Notes: generated by a model from the sequence alone, not told the origin. 64,000 nt of DNA from JACKCB01 sp964452775 (GCA_964452775.1 CAYVQP010000014.1:5104-69103); one strand, 5' to 3'; positions 23,777-33,188 are shown, counted from the stretch's first letter. Translations and numbers: made by a program.

Positions 23777-24531
23777 GCGCTTCGTCTCTCGATTCCATCA
23801 CCGTGCTCGGGATTCCTGTGCACAAGGTGACCATGAGCGAAACGGTAGCCACAATTGCCGCCTTTATGGATGAGCCGCGCCTGCACCAGGTGGCAACGGT
23901 TAATCCTGAGTTCGTCATGCGCGCTCAGCGGGATGGCGAATTTCGCCGTATATTACAGGATGCCGATCTGTGCATTGCCGACGGCGTGGGCATCTTGCTG
24001 GCGGCCAAACGGTATCGGCGACCGTTGCCGGAGCGCGTGCCCGGCTCAGAGTTGATCTATCACCTGGCTGAGCGAGCAGCGCAAGCCGGCTGGCGACTCT
24101 TTCTGCTGGGGGCTGCTCCCGGCGTGGCCGGCGAGGCGGCGCAGATATTGCAAGGTCGTTTTCCGGGTTTGAACATTGTGGGCGCGCATGCCGGTTCGCC
24201 GGCGATTGATGAGAACCACGAAATTGTGGCGATGATCAACGGCAGCCGGGCGGAGATGCTCTGGGTGGCCTATGGCGCGCCCGGGCAGGACAAATGGATA
24301 GCGCGCAACCGGCGCATGCTGCCGACCGTGCGCGTGGCTATTGGCGTGGGCGGGTCGCTTGATTTCATCACCGGCCGGATCCAGCGCGCGCCCGCCGGCT
24401 ATCAAAAGCTGGGGCTGGAATGGCTATACCGGCTGCGTCGTGAGCCGTGGCGTTGGCGGCGGATGCTGGCCTTGCCGCAATTTGCTGTGCGGGTATTTCT
24501 GTCGGGGGGTGACAGTCACTTTCTGAAGTGA
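23773..24531 (+). CDS. WecG/TagA/CpsF-family glycosyltransferase (GT26)
   Basis: 252 residues. Family signatures are TVNPEFVMRAQRDGEF, ADLCIADGVGILLAAK, LFLLGAAPGVA and WVAYGAPGQDKWIARN, ending VGGSLDFITGRIQRAP. Characterised members transfer N-acetylmannosaminuronic acid or ManNAc onto undecaprenyl-linked GlcNAc. The start is TTG at 23773, overlapping the GT4 stop by 4 bp (TTGA), so it is translationally coupled. It belongs to the envelope-glycan set that runs to 25510. Confidence 0.9.
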   Translation: MSASSLDSITVLGIPVHKVTMSETVATIAAFMDEPRLHQVATVNPEFVMRAQRDGEFRRILQDADLCIADGVGILLAAKRYRRPLPERVPGSELIYHLAERAAQAGWRLFLLGAAPGVAGEAAQILQGRFPGLNIVGAHAGSPAIDENHEIVAMINGSRAEMLWVAYGAPGQDKWIARNRRMLPTVRVAIGVGGSLDFITGRIQRAPAGYQKLGLEWLYRLRREPWRWRRMLALPQFAVRVFLSGGDSHFLK

Positions 24532-24562
24532 CTGTTACCTGTGATCAAGTGGAGAGCAATCC

Positions 24563-25510
24563 ATGCGAGTTCTGATTACAGGTTCCAGTGGTCAAATCGG
24601 CACCAATCTGGCGATGAGCCTGATTGCCGATGGTCATTACGTCTACGGGATAGACATACGCCCGAATAGCTGGACGACCCAGATTGAGACCTTGCTGCAA
24701 GACCTCAGCGTGCCGTATCGGGATTTCAAGGGCGGCATCGGTTATGCCGCCTTCCCGCCTGACCTGGACGTGGTGGTCCACTTCGCCGCCCATGCCAAAG
24801 TGCACGAGTTGGTGGAGCAGCCGGATCGGGCGCTGGAGAATATCACCATGACCTACAACGTGCTGGAGTATTGCCGGCATAACCGGTTGCCGCTTATCTT
24901 CAGCAGTTCGCGTGAGGTCTATGGGGACATCCACCGCTATATCACGGAAGAGTCTTACGCCGACTTTGCCTTTACCGAAAGTCCCTATTCGGCCAGCAAG
25001 ATCTCCGGCGAGGCCCTGATCTACTCCTACGCGCAATGTTATGGTCTGCGTTACCTGGTTTTCCGCTTCAGCAATGTCTACGGCCGGTATGATAACGACC
25101 TGGAGCGCATGGAGCGGGTCATCCCGCTATTCATCCGCAAGCTGAGCGCCGGCGAGACCATAACAGTCTACGGTCGAGAGAAGGTGTTGGACTTCACCTA
25201 CGTGGACGATTGCATAGCCGGCGTACGCAGCGGTATTGACCTGCTCGTCTCCGGCAAGGAGGCCAACCAGACCATCAACCTTGCTTACGGGCAGGGGAAT
25301 ACGCTTGTCTCCCTGGCCGAGTACATCGGCGAGGCGCTGGGTGTGCAGCCTCGGATAGAGATCGCGCCTTCGCGGGTTGGCGAGGTGACGCACTACGTCG
25401 CCAATGTGGGTAAGGCGCGGGCGCTGCTCAACTATTCGCCAAAGACGCCGTTGCGCGAAGGCATCGAAAGGGCAGTCGCCTGGTCCGTAGAATGGTGGGC
25501 GAAACACTGA
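24563..25510 (+). CDS. NAD-dependent sugar epimerase/dehydratase
   Basis: A 315-residue extended SDR acting on a nucleotide sugar. The NAD loop is GSSGQIGTNLA, followed by SSSREVYGD and the catalytic YSASK, and the C-terminal domain has FTYVDDCIAGVRSG. It follows the WecG-like gene by 31 bp. Exact reaction (4-epimerase, reductase or dehydratase) cannot be decided. Ends before a strong palindrome that looks like a terminator. Confidence 0.87.
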   Translation: MRVLITGSSGQIGTNLAMSLIADGHYVYGIDIRPNSWTTQIETLLQDLSVPYRDFKGGIGYAAFPPDLDVVVHFAAHAKVHELVEQPDRALENITMTYNVLEYCRHNRLPLIFSSSREVYGDIHRYITEESYADFAFTESPYSASKISGEALIYSYAQCYGLRYLVFRFSNVYGRYDNDLERMERVIPLFIRKLSAGETITVYGREKVLDFTYVDDCIAGVRSGIDLLVSGKEANQTINLAYGQGNTLVSLAEYIGEALGVQPRIEIAPSRVGEVTHYVANVGKARALLNYSPKTPLREGIERAVAWSVEWWAKH

Positions 25511-25535
25511 GTGGTCTGTTGGTTGATTTGGCAGC

Positions 25536-25604
25536 AAACCCCGTAGGTCTTCCTCACGGCCTTATCACCGGGCGAGATCGATATTGAGACCTACGGGGTT
25601 TTTG
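25536..25604 (+). repeat. AAACCCCGTAGGTCT palindrome with T-run (family B)
   Basis: Perfect 15-bp arms AAACCCCGTAGGTCT (25536-25550) and AGACCTACGGGGTTT (25587-25601), followed by further T. It sits between the epimerase stop and the next glycosyltransferase, so it can serve as a transcription terminator in the plus direction. Confidence 0.85.
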
Positions 25605-25624
25605 TCTAATTTGGGTAGAACTCC

Positions 25625-26499
25625 TTGATTTACATGGATGTCTCCGCGGCGGTGCATAGTCGCGCCGGCCTGGGGCGCTACAGCGAGATATTGGCCGGCG
25701 AGATGGCCCGCCTCCAGCCGCCGGGGGAGCTGGCCCTGTTTCACAACGGCAACGCCGCGGCCCGCTTGCCGGCCGGCTTGCAAGCGCTGCCACATCGGCG
25801 GGTTGGGCTGGGCTATAAACCCTGGCGCATGGCTGTCCTGTTCGGCAACGAGGCCCGGCTGGGTTTCAACCGGCTGTTGCCGGGAGTTGAGTTGTTCCAC
25901 AGCACCGAGCATCTACTTATGCCCCTGCGCGGCCGGCCGGTCGTCCTCACCGTGCACGACCTGATTTACAAACTCTTCCCGGCCTACCACAAACGACTGA
26001 ACCTGTGGTACTTGAATCGGGCCATGCCCCTCTACTGCCGGCGAGCAGAGGCGATCATCGCCGTTTCACAGGCCACCAGGCATGATGTCGTCAGGCATTA
26101 TGGGGTGGCGCCGGATAAGATCACGGTCGTCTACGAGGCGGCGGCGGCCCACTTCCGGCCACCCGCGCAGGAGGACGTTGGCCGGGTGAAGAGCCGGTAT
26201 GGCTTACCGGAGCAATTCCTACTGCATTTGGGCACGATCGAGCCGCGCAAGAACCTGGAGCGCCTGCTGGCGGCGCTGCAACATCTGCGACAGGAGTTCC
26301 CGCAGTTACAACTGCTGTTGGCCGGCGCGCGCGGCTGGCTCTATGATGCTTTCTTTGCCCGAATTGAACAGGAAGGGATGACAGACGCCGTGCATGCCCT
26401 GGGTTGGGTGCCGGACGAGGATTTGCCGGCGATCATTGCCGCGAGCAGCCTGGCGGTGCAACCCAGCCTATACGAGGGCTTCGGCCTGCCTCTGCTGGA
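25625..26499 (+). CDS. GT4-family glycosyltransferase, 3' end lost in assembly gap
   Basis: The first 291 residues of a GT-B glycosyltransferase. It shows HDLIYKLFP, the donor-domain start HLGTIEPRKNLERLLAAL and SLYEGFGLPLLE, where the sequence enters the N run. The start is a TTG giving MIYMDVSAAVHSRAGLGRYSE; an ATG three codons on is the alternative. Roughly 70-90 residues are missing compared with the paralogue at 22658. Any reading that joins it to the membrane protein after the gap is an artefact of 100 N keeping frame. Confidence 0.85.
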
Positions 26500-26599
26500 N
26501 NNNNNNNNNNNNNNNNNNNNNNNNNNNNNNNNNNNNNNNNNNNNNNNNNNNNNNNNNNNNNNNNNNNNNNNNNNNNNNNNNNNNNNNNNNNNNNNNNNN
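26500..26599. other. Assembly gap (100 N)
   Basis: Exactly 100 undetermined bases, the usual placeholder for a scaffold gap of unknown size. It separates two unrelated incomplete genes; further genes could be missing. Confidence 0.98.
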
Positions 26600-29035
26600 T
26601 TGACCAGCCGGCGTTCGCTTGCCCGGCTCATTCCCGCCTTTCTGCTGCTGGTTCCCCTGCTGTACCTGGCGACGATGGCCCGCACGCTGGTGCTGGGCGA
26701 CCCAACGGAATACACGCTGGTCGCCAACGTGCTGGGCATCGCCCATCCGCCGGGCTACGCCTTCATGACCCTGTTGGGCAAGCTGTTCCAGAGCGTCGTC
26801 CCAATCGGCGATATCCCCTGGCGCATGCACTTGCTGGCTGTCGTCGCCGCAACCATCGCGGCGATCGCGGTATATGGGGTCGTGCGGGCGCTTTCGACGA
26901 CCGCTCCGGCCAGCGGACTATCCGATAACTGGAGCCGGCTGGCGGCGCTCTTTGCCGCCCTGCTGACGGCGCTGGCGACCGATTTCTGGCAACACGCCAT
27001 TCATGCCAATCCGCACATCATCACGGCAACTTTTCTGGCGGTGAACCTGTTCCTGCTGACCCGCTGGTGGCAGGTGCAGGTTGCCGGGCCGGGGGGTGAC
27101 GAGCCGCGATTTTTCGGGCGCCGGCATCGCTGGCTGTTTGCCTTTGGCTTCTCCGCCGGGTTGGGCGTTACCCATCATCCGCTGACCCTCTTTGCCTTTC
27201 CCGCCTACGCTCTCTTTGTGTTGCTGGTGCGCCCGGCCATCTGGCGAGATTGGCGCACGCTGGCGACCATGCTCGGCTGCGCGCTTCTCGGTCTGGCGAC
27301 ATGGCTCTACTTCCCCTTGCGCAGCAGCATGTCCCCGCCGTTTGGGCCGGACACGCTGAATACCCTGGACGGCTTTCTGAGCCACGTCCTGGCTCGCGGC
27401 CTCTCGGAAAGCCTACCATTCTTTCAGCCAGCTGACCAACCGGGCCGCCTGACCGTCTTCTGGACGTTGCTGCGCTTGCAATATAGCCTGCCGGCGATTG
27501 CCCTGGCTACCCTCGGCCTGGCCTGGCTGTGGGGCCGTCGCACGCCGTCGCTGCGCCCTCACTTCTGGCTCTTTTCCGTCGCTTTCCTGGGCCAATACCT
27601 CTTTGTGATCAGCCTGCGCGCACAGGACATCATGGCCTATTTGCTTGGTCCCTTTCTGCTGGTGGGGCTGCTTGCCGGCGCCGGCTTCTACGGCCTGCTC
27701 GGCTGGGCAAGGCAGCGCCTGGGATTGGACTCCCGGCTGCTGACCCTCTTGGCCGGCGGGCTTTTCCTGTTGGGTCCCGTGTTGCAGATTGCCCGCAACC
27801 TGCCGCGCATCTCCCTGGCGGCCTACGACGAAGGGGAGCGTTATGTGGCGCAGGTATTTGACTACTTTGCCGGCAGCGGCGAGGGCGCGGTGTTGCTGAA
27901 CGATTGGGAGCATATGACGCCGCTCTGGTACACGCAACTCGTTGAAGGGCGATGGCCAGACCAGACAGATGTGCGGCCTGAGTTTGTCTCTACCGATCTG
28001 CCCTGGCTGGAAAGCGTCTATCAATTTCTGCCCGGCGGGCCGGTCTATCTCAGCGGTTACCGGCCTGAGATTGTGCGTGCGGGCTTTCGCCTGCGGCCGC
28101 GCGGCCCGTTCTACCAGGTAATCGAGCCGGGCGATTCGACGATCCCGCCTGAGCTTACCATGCTGCCGGCCGGCGACGAGAGCGCGACCGGGCCGCGGAT
28201 CGTGGCCTACGAGCTACCGGAGAAACAGGTGTCTGCCGGCGCATATGTCCCCCTTACTCTGGCGATGAGCGCGCCGGAAGCAACGAGTGATTACTACGCG
28301 CCGGTGCTGACCGTGGGCGATCCGGCGGCCGGCGGGCTGACATTCGCCTTCACAACTGACAGTCACTTGACAACGCCGCTCTGGCAGCCGGGTGAGGTAA
28401 TTGTCGAGCGTTTTGATTTCGCCCTGCCGCATAACTTGCCTGCCGGCGACTATCCGCTGTCCGTGCAATTGAAGAACCTGAGCACAGACAGCCTGAGCGG
28501 CGAGCCGCTCCCGCTGGGAACGCTGGCGGTCTCGGCGCAGGAGTTCGCGGTGGATACCAGCCGGCTGCTGGCAAACTTCCGCCAACGAGTTGGACTGCTC
28601 TCCGCGTCTGCGCGAAACGGTTGGGAGCGCCGGGTCGCGCCCTGGTCTGAGGATGACCCGCTGCCGGCTCAGCCCGGCGACACCATCCACATACTGTTGC
28701 AGTGGCTGAGCCTGGCCCCGGCGGAAGAGAGTTACACGGTCTTCGTGCATCTGATCGACCCGGCCAACGTGCCGCATGCTGCCCTGGACTACACGCCGCT
28801 CGGCGGCTCCACCCCGACGCATCTCTGGTTCCCAAAGTGGTTGCCGAATCAGACGATGCTTGATCCCTACCGGTTGGTGTTGGACCCGAACTTGCCGCCG
28901 GGGCTGTATTACATCGAAGTGGGGTTGTACGAGATGACCGGCGGGCGCAGGCTGCACATTAGCGACGCCGCCGGCAACGTGTCGGCTGATCGCTACATCC
29001 TGGGGCCGGTGCTGGTAACAGCATCTGACAAGTAG
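26600..29035 (+). CDS. DUF2723-family polytopic membrane protein, 5' end possibly lost
   Basis: 811 visible residues. The N-terminal half holds about ten membrane spans with the DUF2723 signature around TEYTLVANVLGIAHPPGYAFMT and WQHAIHANPHI; a large external domain of about 350 residues follows. This family (GT117, TMEM260-like) is a GT-C type mannosyl/glycosyl transferase using lipid-linked sugar. The first codon after the gap, TTG, could be a start but the true start is probably in the gap. It ends before two family B palindromes. Confidence 0.8.
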   Translation: MTSRRSLARLIPAFLLLVPLLYLATMARTLVLGDPTEYTLVANVLGIAHPPGYAFMTLLGKLFQSVVPIGDIPWRMHLLAVVAATIAAIAVYGVVRALSTTAPASGLSDNWSRLAALFAALLTALATDFWQHAIHANPHIITATFLAVNLFLLTRWWQVQVAGPGGDEPRFFGRRHRWLFAFGFSAGLGVTHHPLTLFAFPAYALFVLLVRPAIWRDWRTLATMLGCALLGLATWLYFPLRSSMSPPFGPDTLNTLDGFLSHVLARGLSESLPFFQPADQPGRLTVFWTLLRLQYSLPAIALATLGLAWLWGRRTPSLRPHFWLFSVAFLGQYLFVISLRAQDIMAYLLGPFLLVGLLAGAGFYGLLGWARQRLGLDSRLLTLLAGGLFLLGPVLQIARNLPRISLAAYDEGERYVAQVFDYFAGSGEGAVLLNDWEHMTPLWYTQLVEGRWPDQTDVRPEFVSTDLPWLESVYQFLPGGPVYLSGYRPEIVRAGFRLRPRGPFYQVIEPGDSTIPPELTMLPAGDESATGPRIVAYELPEKQVSAGAYVPLTLAMSAPEATSDYYAPVLTVGDPAAGGLTFAFTTDSHLTTPLWQPGEVIVERFDFALPHNLPAGDYPLSVQLKNLSTDSLSGEPLPLGTLAVSAQEFAVDTSRLLANFRQRVGLLSASARNGWERRVAPWSEDDPLPAQPGDTIHILLQWLSLAPAEESYTVFVHLIDPANVPHAALDYTPLGGSTPTHLWFPKWLPNQTMLDPYRLVLDPNLPPGLYYIEVGLYEMTGGRRLHISDAAGNVSADRYILGPVLVTASDK

Positions 29036-29061
29036 CGGGTCATCTCGCCAAATCGCTACAG

Positions 29062-29125
29062 AAACCCCGCAGGTCTTGCCGCGTAAACTCATTCTGTGTA
29101 GTAGCTGGAAAGACCTGCGGGGTTT
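29062..29125. repeat. AAACCCCGCAGGTCTT palindrome (family B)
   Basis: Perfect 16-bp arms at 29062-29077 and 29110-29125. It is the first of three hairpins in the 370-bp stretch between the DUF2723 gene and ruvC, which holds no gene that I can support. Confidence 0.85.
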
Positions 29126-29149
29126 GAACTGTAGGGCTACTAGAAAGCG

Positions 29150-29187
29150 TTCGGCCTCAGCCTAGGAGGGGGGAGGCTGAGGCCGAA
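29150..29187. terminator. Long GC-rich hairpin between convergent genes
   Basis: TTCGGCCTCAGCCT (29150-29163) pairs perfectly with AGGCTGAGGCCGAA (29174-29187) around a G-rich loop. It lies between convergent genes, so a bidirectional terminator role is likely, although only a TCAAATCTTT tail follows. Confidence 0.6.
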
Positions 29188-29322
29188 TCAAATCTTTGGC
29201 GACTTCATTTACTAGGATAACCGTACTATCTTAGTCCAGGCTGAACCAGGGATGAGCGGATCCTGATGTGCGCATGAGCAGTAGCTAATCCAGGGATAAG
29301 CGCCAGTTAAGTGGAGCGCTGA

Positions 29323-29388
29323 AGACCCCGTAGGTATCAGGTGCGATCTCGCCGGAGGCTATGGCTGCGGAGGTAACCTACGGGGTCT
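29323..29388. repeat. AGACCCCGTAGGT palindrome (family B)
   Basis: Perfect 13-bp arms AGACCCCGTAGGT (29323-29335) and ACCTACGGGGTCT (29376-29388), ending 16 bp from the ruvC stop. Compared with the copy at 29062, both arms carry matching changes (GCAGG to GTAGG with its complement). Confidence 0.85.
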
Positions 29389-29403
29389 GTTACGAAGAAC
29401 CGG

Positions 29404-29895
29404 CTAGCCGGCGGAGAGAGACGCATACCGCTGGTACTGGTAATGCGTCAGGGCGACCGCCAAGCCGTCCGCAGCGTCATCCGGCCGGGGCATTTCCTCC
29501 AGGCGCAGCAGATTACGCACCATCAGTTGCACCTGGTATTTATCCGCCTTGCCATAGCCGGTGACCGCCTCCTTAATCTTGGGCGGGGAGTATTCAGTGA
29601 TGGGCAGATTGCGCTGGGTGAGAGCCAGCAAGAGGACGCCGCGCGCCTGTCCGACGCTGATGGCGGTGGTCACATTCCGGCCAAAGAAGACCTCTTCAAT
29701 GGCGGCCACCTCCGGTGTATATGTGTCTAGCAGCGTCTGTAGTTCATTGTAGATCTCCAGCAACCGCTGTCCCGGCGCATCCCCGGCCGGCGTCTCGATC
29801 ACCCCGAAATGGACTGCGACCGGCTCACCGTCGAGCACATCAATAATGCCGAAGCCGGTGCGGGCGGTGCCGGGATCCAATCCAATGATGCGCAT
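29404..29895 (-). CDS. ruvC: Holliday-junction resolvase RuvC
   Basis: Cuts four-way DNA junctions during recombination. 163 residues from ATG 29895, the normal length. The RNase H-like active site is complete: Asp in IIGLDPGTARTGFGI, Glu in AAIEEVFFGRN, and the C-terminal Asp pair in PRPDDAADGLAVA. An upstream ATG at 29970 would translate the yebC terminator and is rejected. It follows yebC on the same strand, as in many bacteria, but ruvA and ruvB are not here. Confidence 0.95.
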   Translation of the reverse strand: MRIIGLDPGTARTGFGIIDVLDGEPVAVHFGVIETPAGDAPGQRLLEIYNELQTLLDTYTPEVAAIEEVFFGRNVTTAISVGQARGVLLLALTQRNLPITEYSPPKIKEAVTGYGKADKYQVQLMVRNLLRLEEMPRPDDAADGLAVALTHYQYQRYASLSAG

Positions 29896-29918
29896 CGTTA
29901 TTACCGGTCCTGACCGGC

Positions 29919-29966
29919 AAAAAAGGATGAAGCCGCAAACTTGAACTGCGACTTCATCCGTTTTTT
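29919..29966 (-). terminator. Terminator between yebC and ruvC
   Basis: GGATGAAG-GCA pairs with TGC-CTTCATCC (29925-29959), flanked by six A on the left and six T on the right, so it works on either strand. Placed after yebC it would limit read-through into ruvC. Confidence 0.85.
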
Positions 29967-29987
29967 CCAATATGCTGTTGGGCCGGC

Positions 29988-30740
29988 TTAAGAGCCTGCT
30001 TCCAGAGCGGCGAGCGCCTCTTCGGAGATATCCAGCGTGGAATAGACGCTTTCTACATCGTCCAGCTCTTCCAACTTTTCAATGAGGCCCATCACCTGTA
30101 TCGTATGGGCGTTCTCCAGGCCTAGGGGAGCGTTCGGCTCATAGACCACCGAGGCCTCCTCCAGCCTGTAGCCGGCTTCTTCCAGGGCGTTGCGCACCGT
30201 TTGAAAGTCTTCCAGACTGGTATAGACCTCAGCGATTCCGGCCGAAAACTGCACATCCTCCGCGCCGGCATCCACCGCGGTCATGAACAGCTCATCCTGG
30301 TCCACCTCATCCGAGATGCTGATATATCCTTTGCGCGTGAACTGCCAGGCGACGGAGCCGGCATCAGCCATCGAGCCACCATTTCGATTCAACACATGGC
30401 GAAGATCCGCCACGACGCGATTGCGGTTGTCGGTGACCACCTCAATCAGTAAGCCGATGCCGTGCGCCGCGTACCCCTCATAGAGCATTTCGACGTATTC
30501 GACCCCCTCTATTTCGCCGGTGCCGCGCTTGATGGCCCGATCGATGTTTTCTTTGGGCATGTTGGACGCTTTCGCCTTGTCAACCGCGAGGCGCAAACGC
30601 CCGTTAAACTCGACATCTCCGCCCCCTTCGCGGGCCGCGATGGTGATTTCCTTGGTGATCGTGGTGAACAGCTTGCCGCGCTTGGCGTCAGCCGCCGCCT
30701 TCTTGTGTTTAATGGTGGACCACTTTGAATGTCCGGACAT
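29988..30740 (-). CDS. yebC: YebC/TACO1-family protein
   Basis: 250 residues, full length. It starts with the family signature SGHSKWSTIKHKKAAADAKRGK and contains AREGGGDVEFNGRLRLA and a central acidic domain. Family members were named transcriptional regulators; recent work ties some to translation of proline-rich stretches. The start ATG has an AGGAG site, and a TATAAT box lies about 105 bp upstream. It is commonly adjacent to ruvC. Confidence 0.96.
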   Translation of the reverse strand: MSGHSKWSTIKHKKAAADAKRGKLFTTITKEITIAAREGGGDVEFNGRLRLAVDKAKASNMPKENIDRAIKRGTGEIEGVEYVEMLYEGYAAHGIGLLIEVVTDNRNRVVADLRHVLNRNGGSMADAGSVAWQFTRKGYISISDEVDQDELFMTAVDAGAEDVQFSAGIAEVYTSLEDFQTVRNALEEAGYRLEEASVVYEPNAPLGLENAHTIQVMGLIEKLEELDDVESVYSTLDISEEALAALEAGS

Positions 30741-30846
30741 CCTGTTTTGCTCCTGTTACCACAACCGGTACGAACGCTGCAACGCCTCTACCGGGCAGGT
30801 AACTGTAAGTAATTTTGACTGTTCAATAGCATGCAAATGATCGTGA

Positions 30847-30852
30847 ATTATA
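30847..30852 (-). promoter_or_regulatory. -10 box of yebC
   Basis: A perfect TATAAT on the minus strand in the 136-bp gap between the glucosidase stop and yebC. No -35 at ideal distance; a TTGAAG lies about 22 bp upstream. Confidence 0.45.
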
Positions 30853-30876
30853 GCACAACCCCGGCAGCCGGACACT

Positions 30877-32217
30877 TCAACTTGCGACCGCCGCCGGCGT
30901 CTGTCCGGGGAACAATTTGGGCAGCGTTTGCGGGGCGTAGTGGGCGGCCATGTCGCTGCTGATGCTGCCCGTGCGACAGATCTCGCCGTAGAGTTCTCCG
31001 CTCCGGCGCAATCGCCTTTCGCCGCTTTCGGGGTCCAGGGCAATTAGCCCGAAGCGCTGCGTCCAGCCGCGTTCCCACTCAAAGCTATCAACCAGACTCC
31101 GATGATAATAGCCTCGCACCGGCCAGTTGAAATTCACCGCCCGCCATACTTCGCGGAGATGGGTCAAGATGAAGGCCGAACGCAGCCGGTCGCCGCGATC
31201 GGGCAGGCCGTTCTCGGTAATGTAGATGGGCCTTTCGTAACGCATGGCGTGCTTGATCACCCGGAACATGCCGGCTGGATAGACTTCCCCATAATCGCCG
31301 TCGCTGATCTCGCTGCCCGCCGGCCACTGGCGACTCTCGCCGCGCAGAAAGCGAGTGAAGAAGCGCGTGTAGTAGTTGACGCCGGTGAAATCAAAGCTGC
31401 CGGCTAAGCCGTTGATTTGACCATGACCACGCCCCAGCGGCCATCTGGGCTTGCCGCTGGTCATGGCTTCCATCCACCACTCGTTCATCAACCAGGACAA
31501 CTGCCCATTCCACCAGGGGCGCAGCGGGTTCCACCCGGGGAGCGGGTCAAAGACCATGAAATTGTGGGCCACACCGGCGAGCGCGCCGGGTAGGGCCTCC
31601 TTGATGGTATGATAGGCGACCGCATGGCAGCGCAGCAGGTTAACCAACGCCCGGCCCGCTGCTCCCCAGCCCTTGTGCGCGGCGGGCGGGAACTTGCCGG
31701 CTATGTAGCGCTTGTAGGCGTAAATCATCGGCTCGTTGATCGTGACCCATAGCGGGATCAGATCGCCGAGACTCTGGACTACCTTGGTCGTGTAGCGCCG
31801 GAAATACTCCACCGCCAGATCGGTATCAAAGTCGCCCTTCTCCACGAGCCAGAGCGGGTTGGAGAAGTGGTGTAAGGTGACCATCGGTTCAATCCCGCGA
31901 TCCCGCATGCTCTGTAGGATCTCGCGGTAGCGGCCGAGCGCTTCATCATCAAATAAGCTGGGCTCCGGCTCGATCCGGCTCCACTCCAGCGAAAGCCGGT
32001 GAGCATTAGTGCCCATCTCAGCGGCGCGGTCAAGGTCCTCCTCGAAGTTCTCCCACCAGTCGCAAGCAATGCCCGAGCGACCGCCTTCCAGGATAGCGCC
32101 GGGCCGTTGTTCAAACTGCCACCAGTCGCTATTCTGGTTGCTCCCCTCTACTTGATAGGAGGAGGTTGCGGTTCCCCAGCGGAAGCCCGCCGGGAAGTAC
32201 ATCGTTGCCTGGGCCAT
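30877..32217 (-). CDS. Glycoside hydrolase family 1 (beta-glucosidase type)
   Basis: A 446-residue cytosolic retaining beta-glycosidase. The acid/base Glu is in TINEPMIYAY and the nucleophile Glu in ITENGLPDRGD; the N-terminus has the family start FRWGTATSSYQVEG. No signal peptide. The substrate may be a beta-glucoside, galactoside or fucoside; GH1 specificity cannot be read from motifs alone. It has no sugar transporter or regulator next to it. Downstream yebC is transcribed separately. Confidence 0.93.
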   Translation of the reverse strand: MAQATMYFPAGFRWGTATSSYQVEGSNQNSDWWQFEQRPGAILEGGRSGIACDWWENFEEDLDRAAEMGTNAHRLSLEWSRIEPEPSLFDDEALGRYREILQSMRDRGIEPMVTLHHFSNPLWLVEKGDFDTDLAVEYFRRYTTKVVQSLGDLIPLWVTINEPMIYAYKRYIAGKFPPAAHKGWGAAGRALVNLLRCHAVAYHTIKEALPGALAGVAHNFMVFDPLPGWNPLRPWWNGQLSWLMNEWWMEAMTSGKPRWPLGRGHGQINGLAGSFDFTGVNYYTRFFTRFLRGESRQWPAGSEISDGDYGEVYPAGMFRVIKHAMRYERPIYITENGLPDRGDRLRSAFILTHLREVWRAVNFNWPVRGYYHRSLVDSFEWERGWTQRFGLIALDPESGERRLRRSGELYGEICRTGSISSDMAAHYAPQTLPKLFPGQTPAAVAS

Positions 32218-32240
32218 TGCGGATGCGCCTCAATTGGTGG

Positions 32241-32276
32241 AAAACCACGCAGGTCTTGACCAGAGCTGCGGGGATT
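32241..32276. repeat. Short degenerate family B palindrome
   Basis: AAACCACGCAGGTCT and AGAGCTGCGGGGATT form an imperfect stem with a 6-nt loop directly upstream of the glucosidase start, so this copy is in a 5' region rather than at a gene end. Confidence 0.5.
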
Positions 32277-32352
32277 CTAAAAAAGCCTAACGGGAAGACT
32301 ATTGGCCGGTCGCCTGCGGCTATTCTACCATTACGGCGCAACTGTGCGCGAG

Positions 32353-32402
32353 AAGTCCAACTTCTTGAGAAGTTGAACTTCTGGCCGGCCTGTTGCTATA
32401 CT
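32353..32402 (+). promoter_or_regulatory. Promoter of the V4R gene overlapped by an inverted repeat
   Basis: TTGAAC (32373-32378) and TATACT (32397-32402) are 18 bp apart. The -35 box lies in the right arm of an inverted repeat, AAGTCCAACTTC-TTGA-GAAGTTGAACTT (32353-32380). This could be an operator or the end of an upstream hairpin. Confidence 0.55.
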
Positions 32403-32436
32403 TCGCTGACCGGCGCGCACCTGTGCTCCGGCAGAG

Positions 32437-33078
32437 GTGTTTGTGGACGATCTGGTTCCCTTGAGCGGCTACTACTATCCCAATAAGATGGGGCGCATCT
32501 TCCTGCTTGCCCTGGAAGAAGCGATGGGGCGCAACGGGTTGAACGCCCTGCTGAACCTGATTGACCTGCAACTCTACATGACCGAGTTGCCGCCGGATAA
32601 CCTGAAGCGCGAGTTTGATTTCGCCCACATCAGCAACTTGAACAGAGGCCTGGAAGTAATCTATGGCCCACGCGGGGCGCGCGGGCTGGCGCTGCGCGGA
32701 GGGCGAGCGATTTTCGCCCATGGCCTGAAAGGGTTCGGCGCGCTGGCCGGCGTGGGCGACCTGGCCTTTAAGCTGCTGCCCCTGCAGACGAAGCTGAGTA
32801 TTGGGGTGCCGGCGGTTGCGCAGATCTTCACCCAGTTTAGCGACCAGACCAGCCGGGTGGAAGATCACGGCGATCACTTCCTCTACTATATTGACCGCTG
32901 TTCGATGTGCTGGCAGCGCAATACGGACCGGCCGGTCGGCCATATCGCTACCGGCATCCTGCAGGAGACGTTGCTCTGGGTCAGCGGCGGCTATGAGTTC
33001 CGGGTGGAGGAGTTTGAATGTAAGGGGATGGGCGCCGGCTGCGGGACTTATCGCATCGACAAAGAGCCGCTACGCTGA
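32437..33078 (+). CDS. 4-vinyl reductase (V4R) domain protein
   Basis: A 213-residue soluble protein. The C-terminal half looks like the V4R fold, a small-molecule binding domain found in BchJ and in regulators, with Cys residues in DRCSMCWQR and CKGMGAGCGTYRI. There is no attached DNA-binding domain, and no bacteriochlorophyll genes are nearby, so a chlorophyll role is unsupported. The start is GTG (32437 or 32443). It has its own promoter. Confidence 0.65.
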   Translation: MFVDDLVPLSGYYYPNKMGRIFLLALEEAMGRNGLNALLNLIDLQLYMTELPPDNLKREFDFAHISNLNRGLEVIYGPRGARGLALRGGRAIFAHGLKGFGALAGVGDLAFKLLPLQTKLSIGVPAVAQIFTQFSDQTSRVEDHGDHFLYYIDRCSMCWQRNTDRPVGHIATGILQETLLWVSGGYEFRVEEFECKGMGAGCGTYRIDKEPLR

Positions 33079-33188
33079 CCGGCGAACGGCGCTGAGTAGC
33101 CGGAGCGGTGTGTTAGCGTCGGCAGGTGATAGATGCCGCTCTGCCGTAAGCGTGGTAGCATTGCCCGGATTTGTACTCAGGGCAGGTA

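Noticed and set aside
25625..29035. One 1136-residue glycosyltransferase fusion
   Set aside because: The join is the 100-N gap; the two halves are unrelated families and frame continuity is accidental.
32437..33078. Bacteriochlorophyll 4-vinyl reductase
   Set aside because: Only the ligand-binding domain is shared; no other pigment genes are present.
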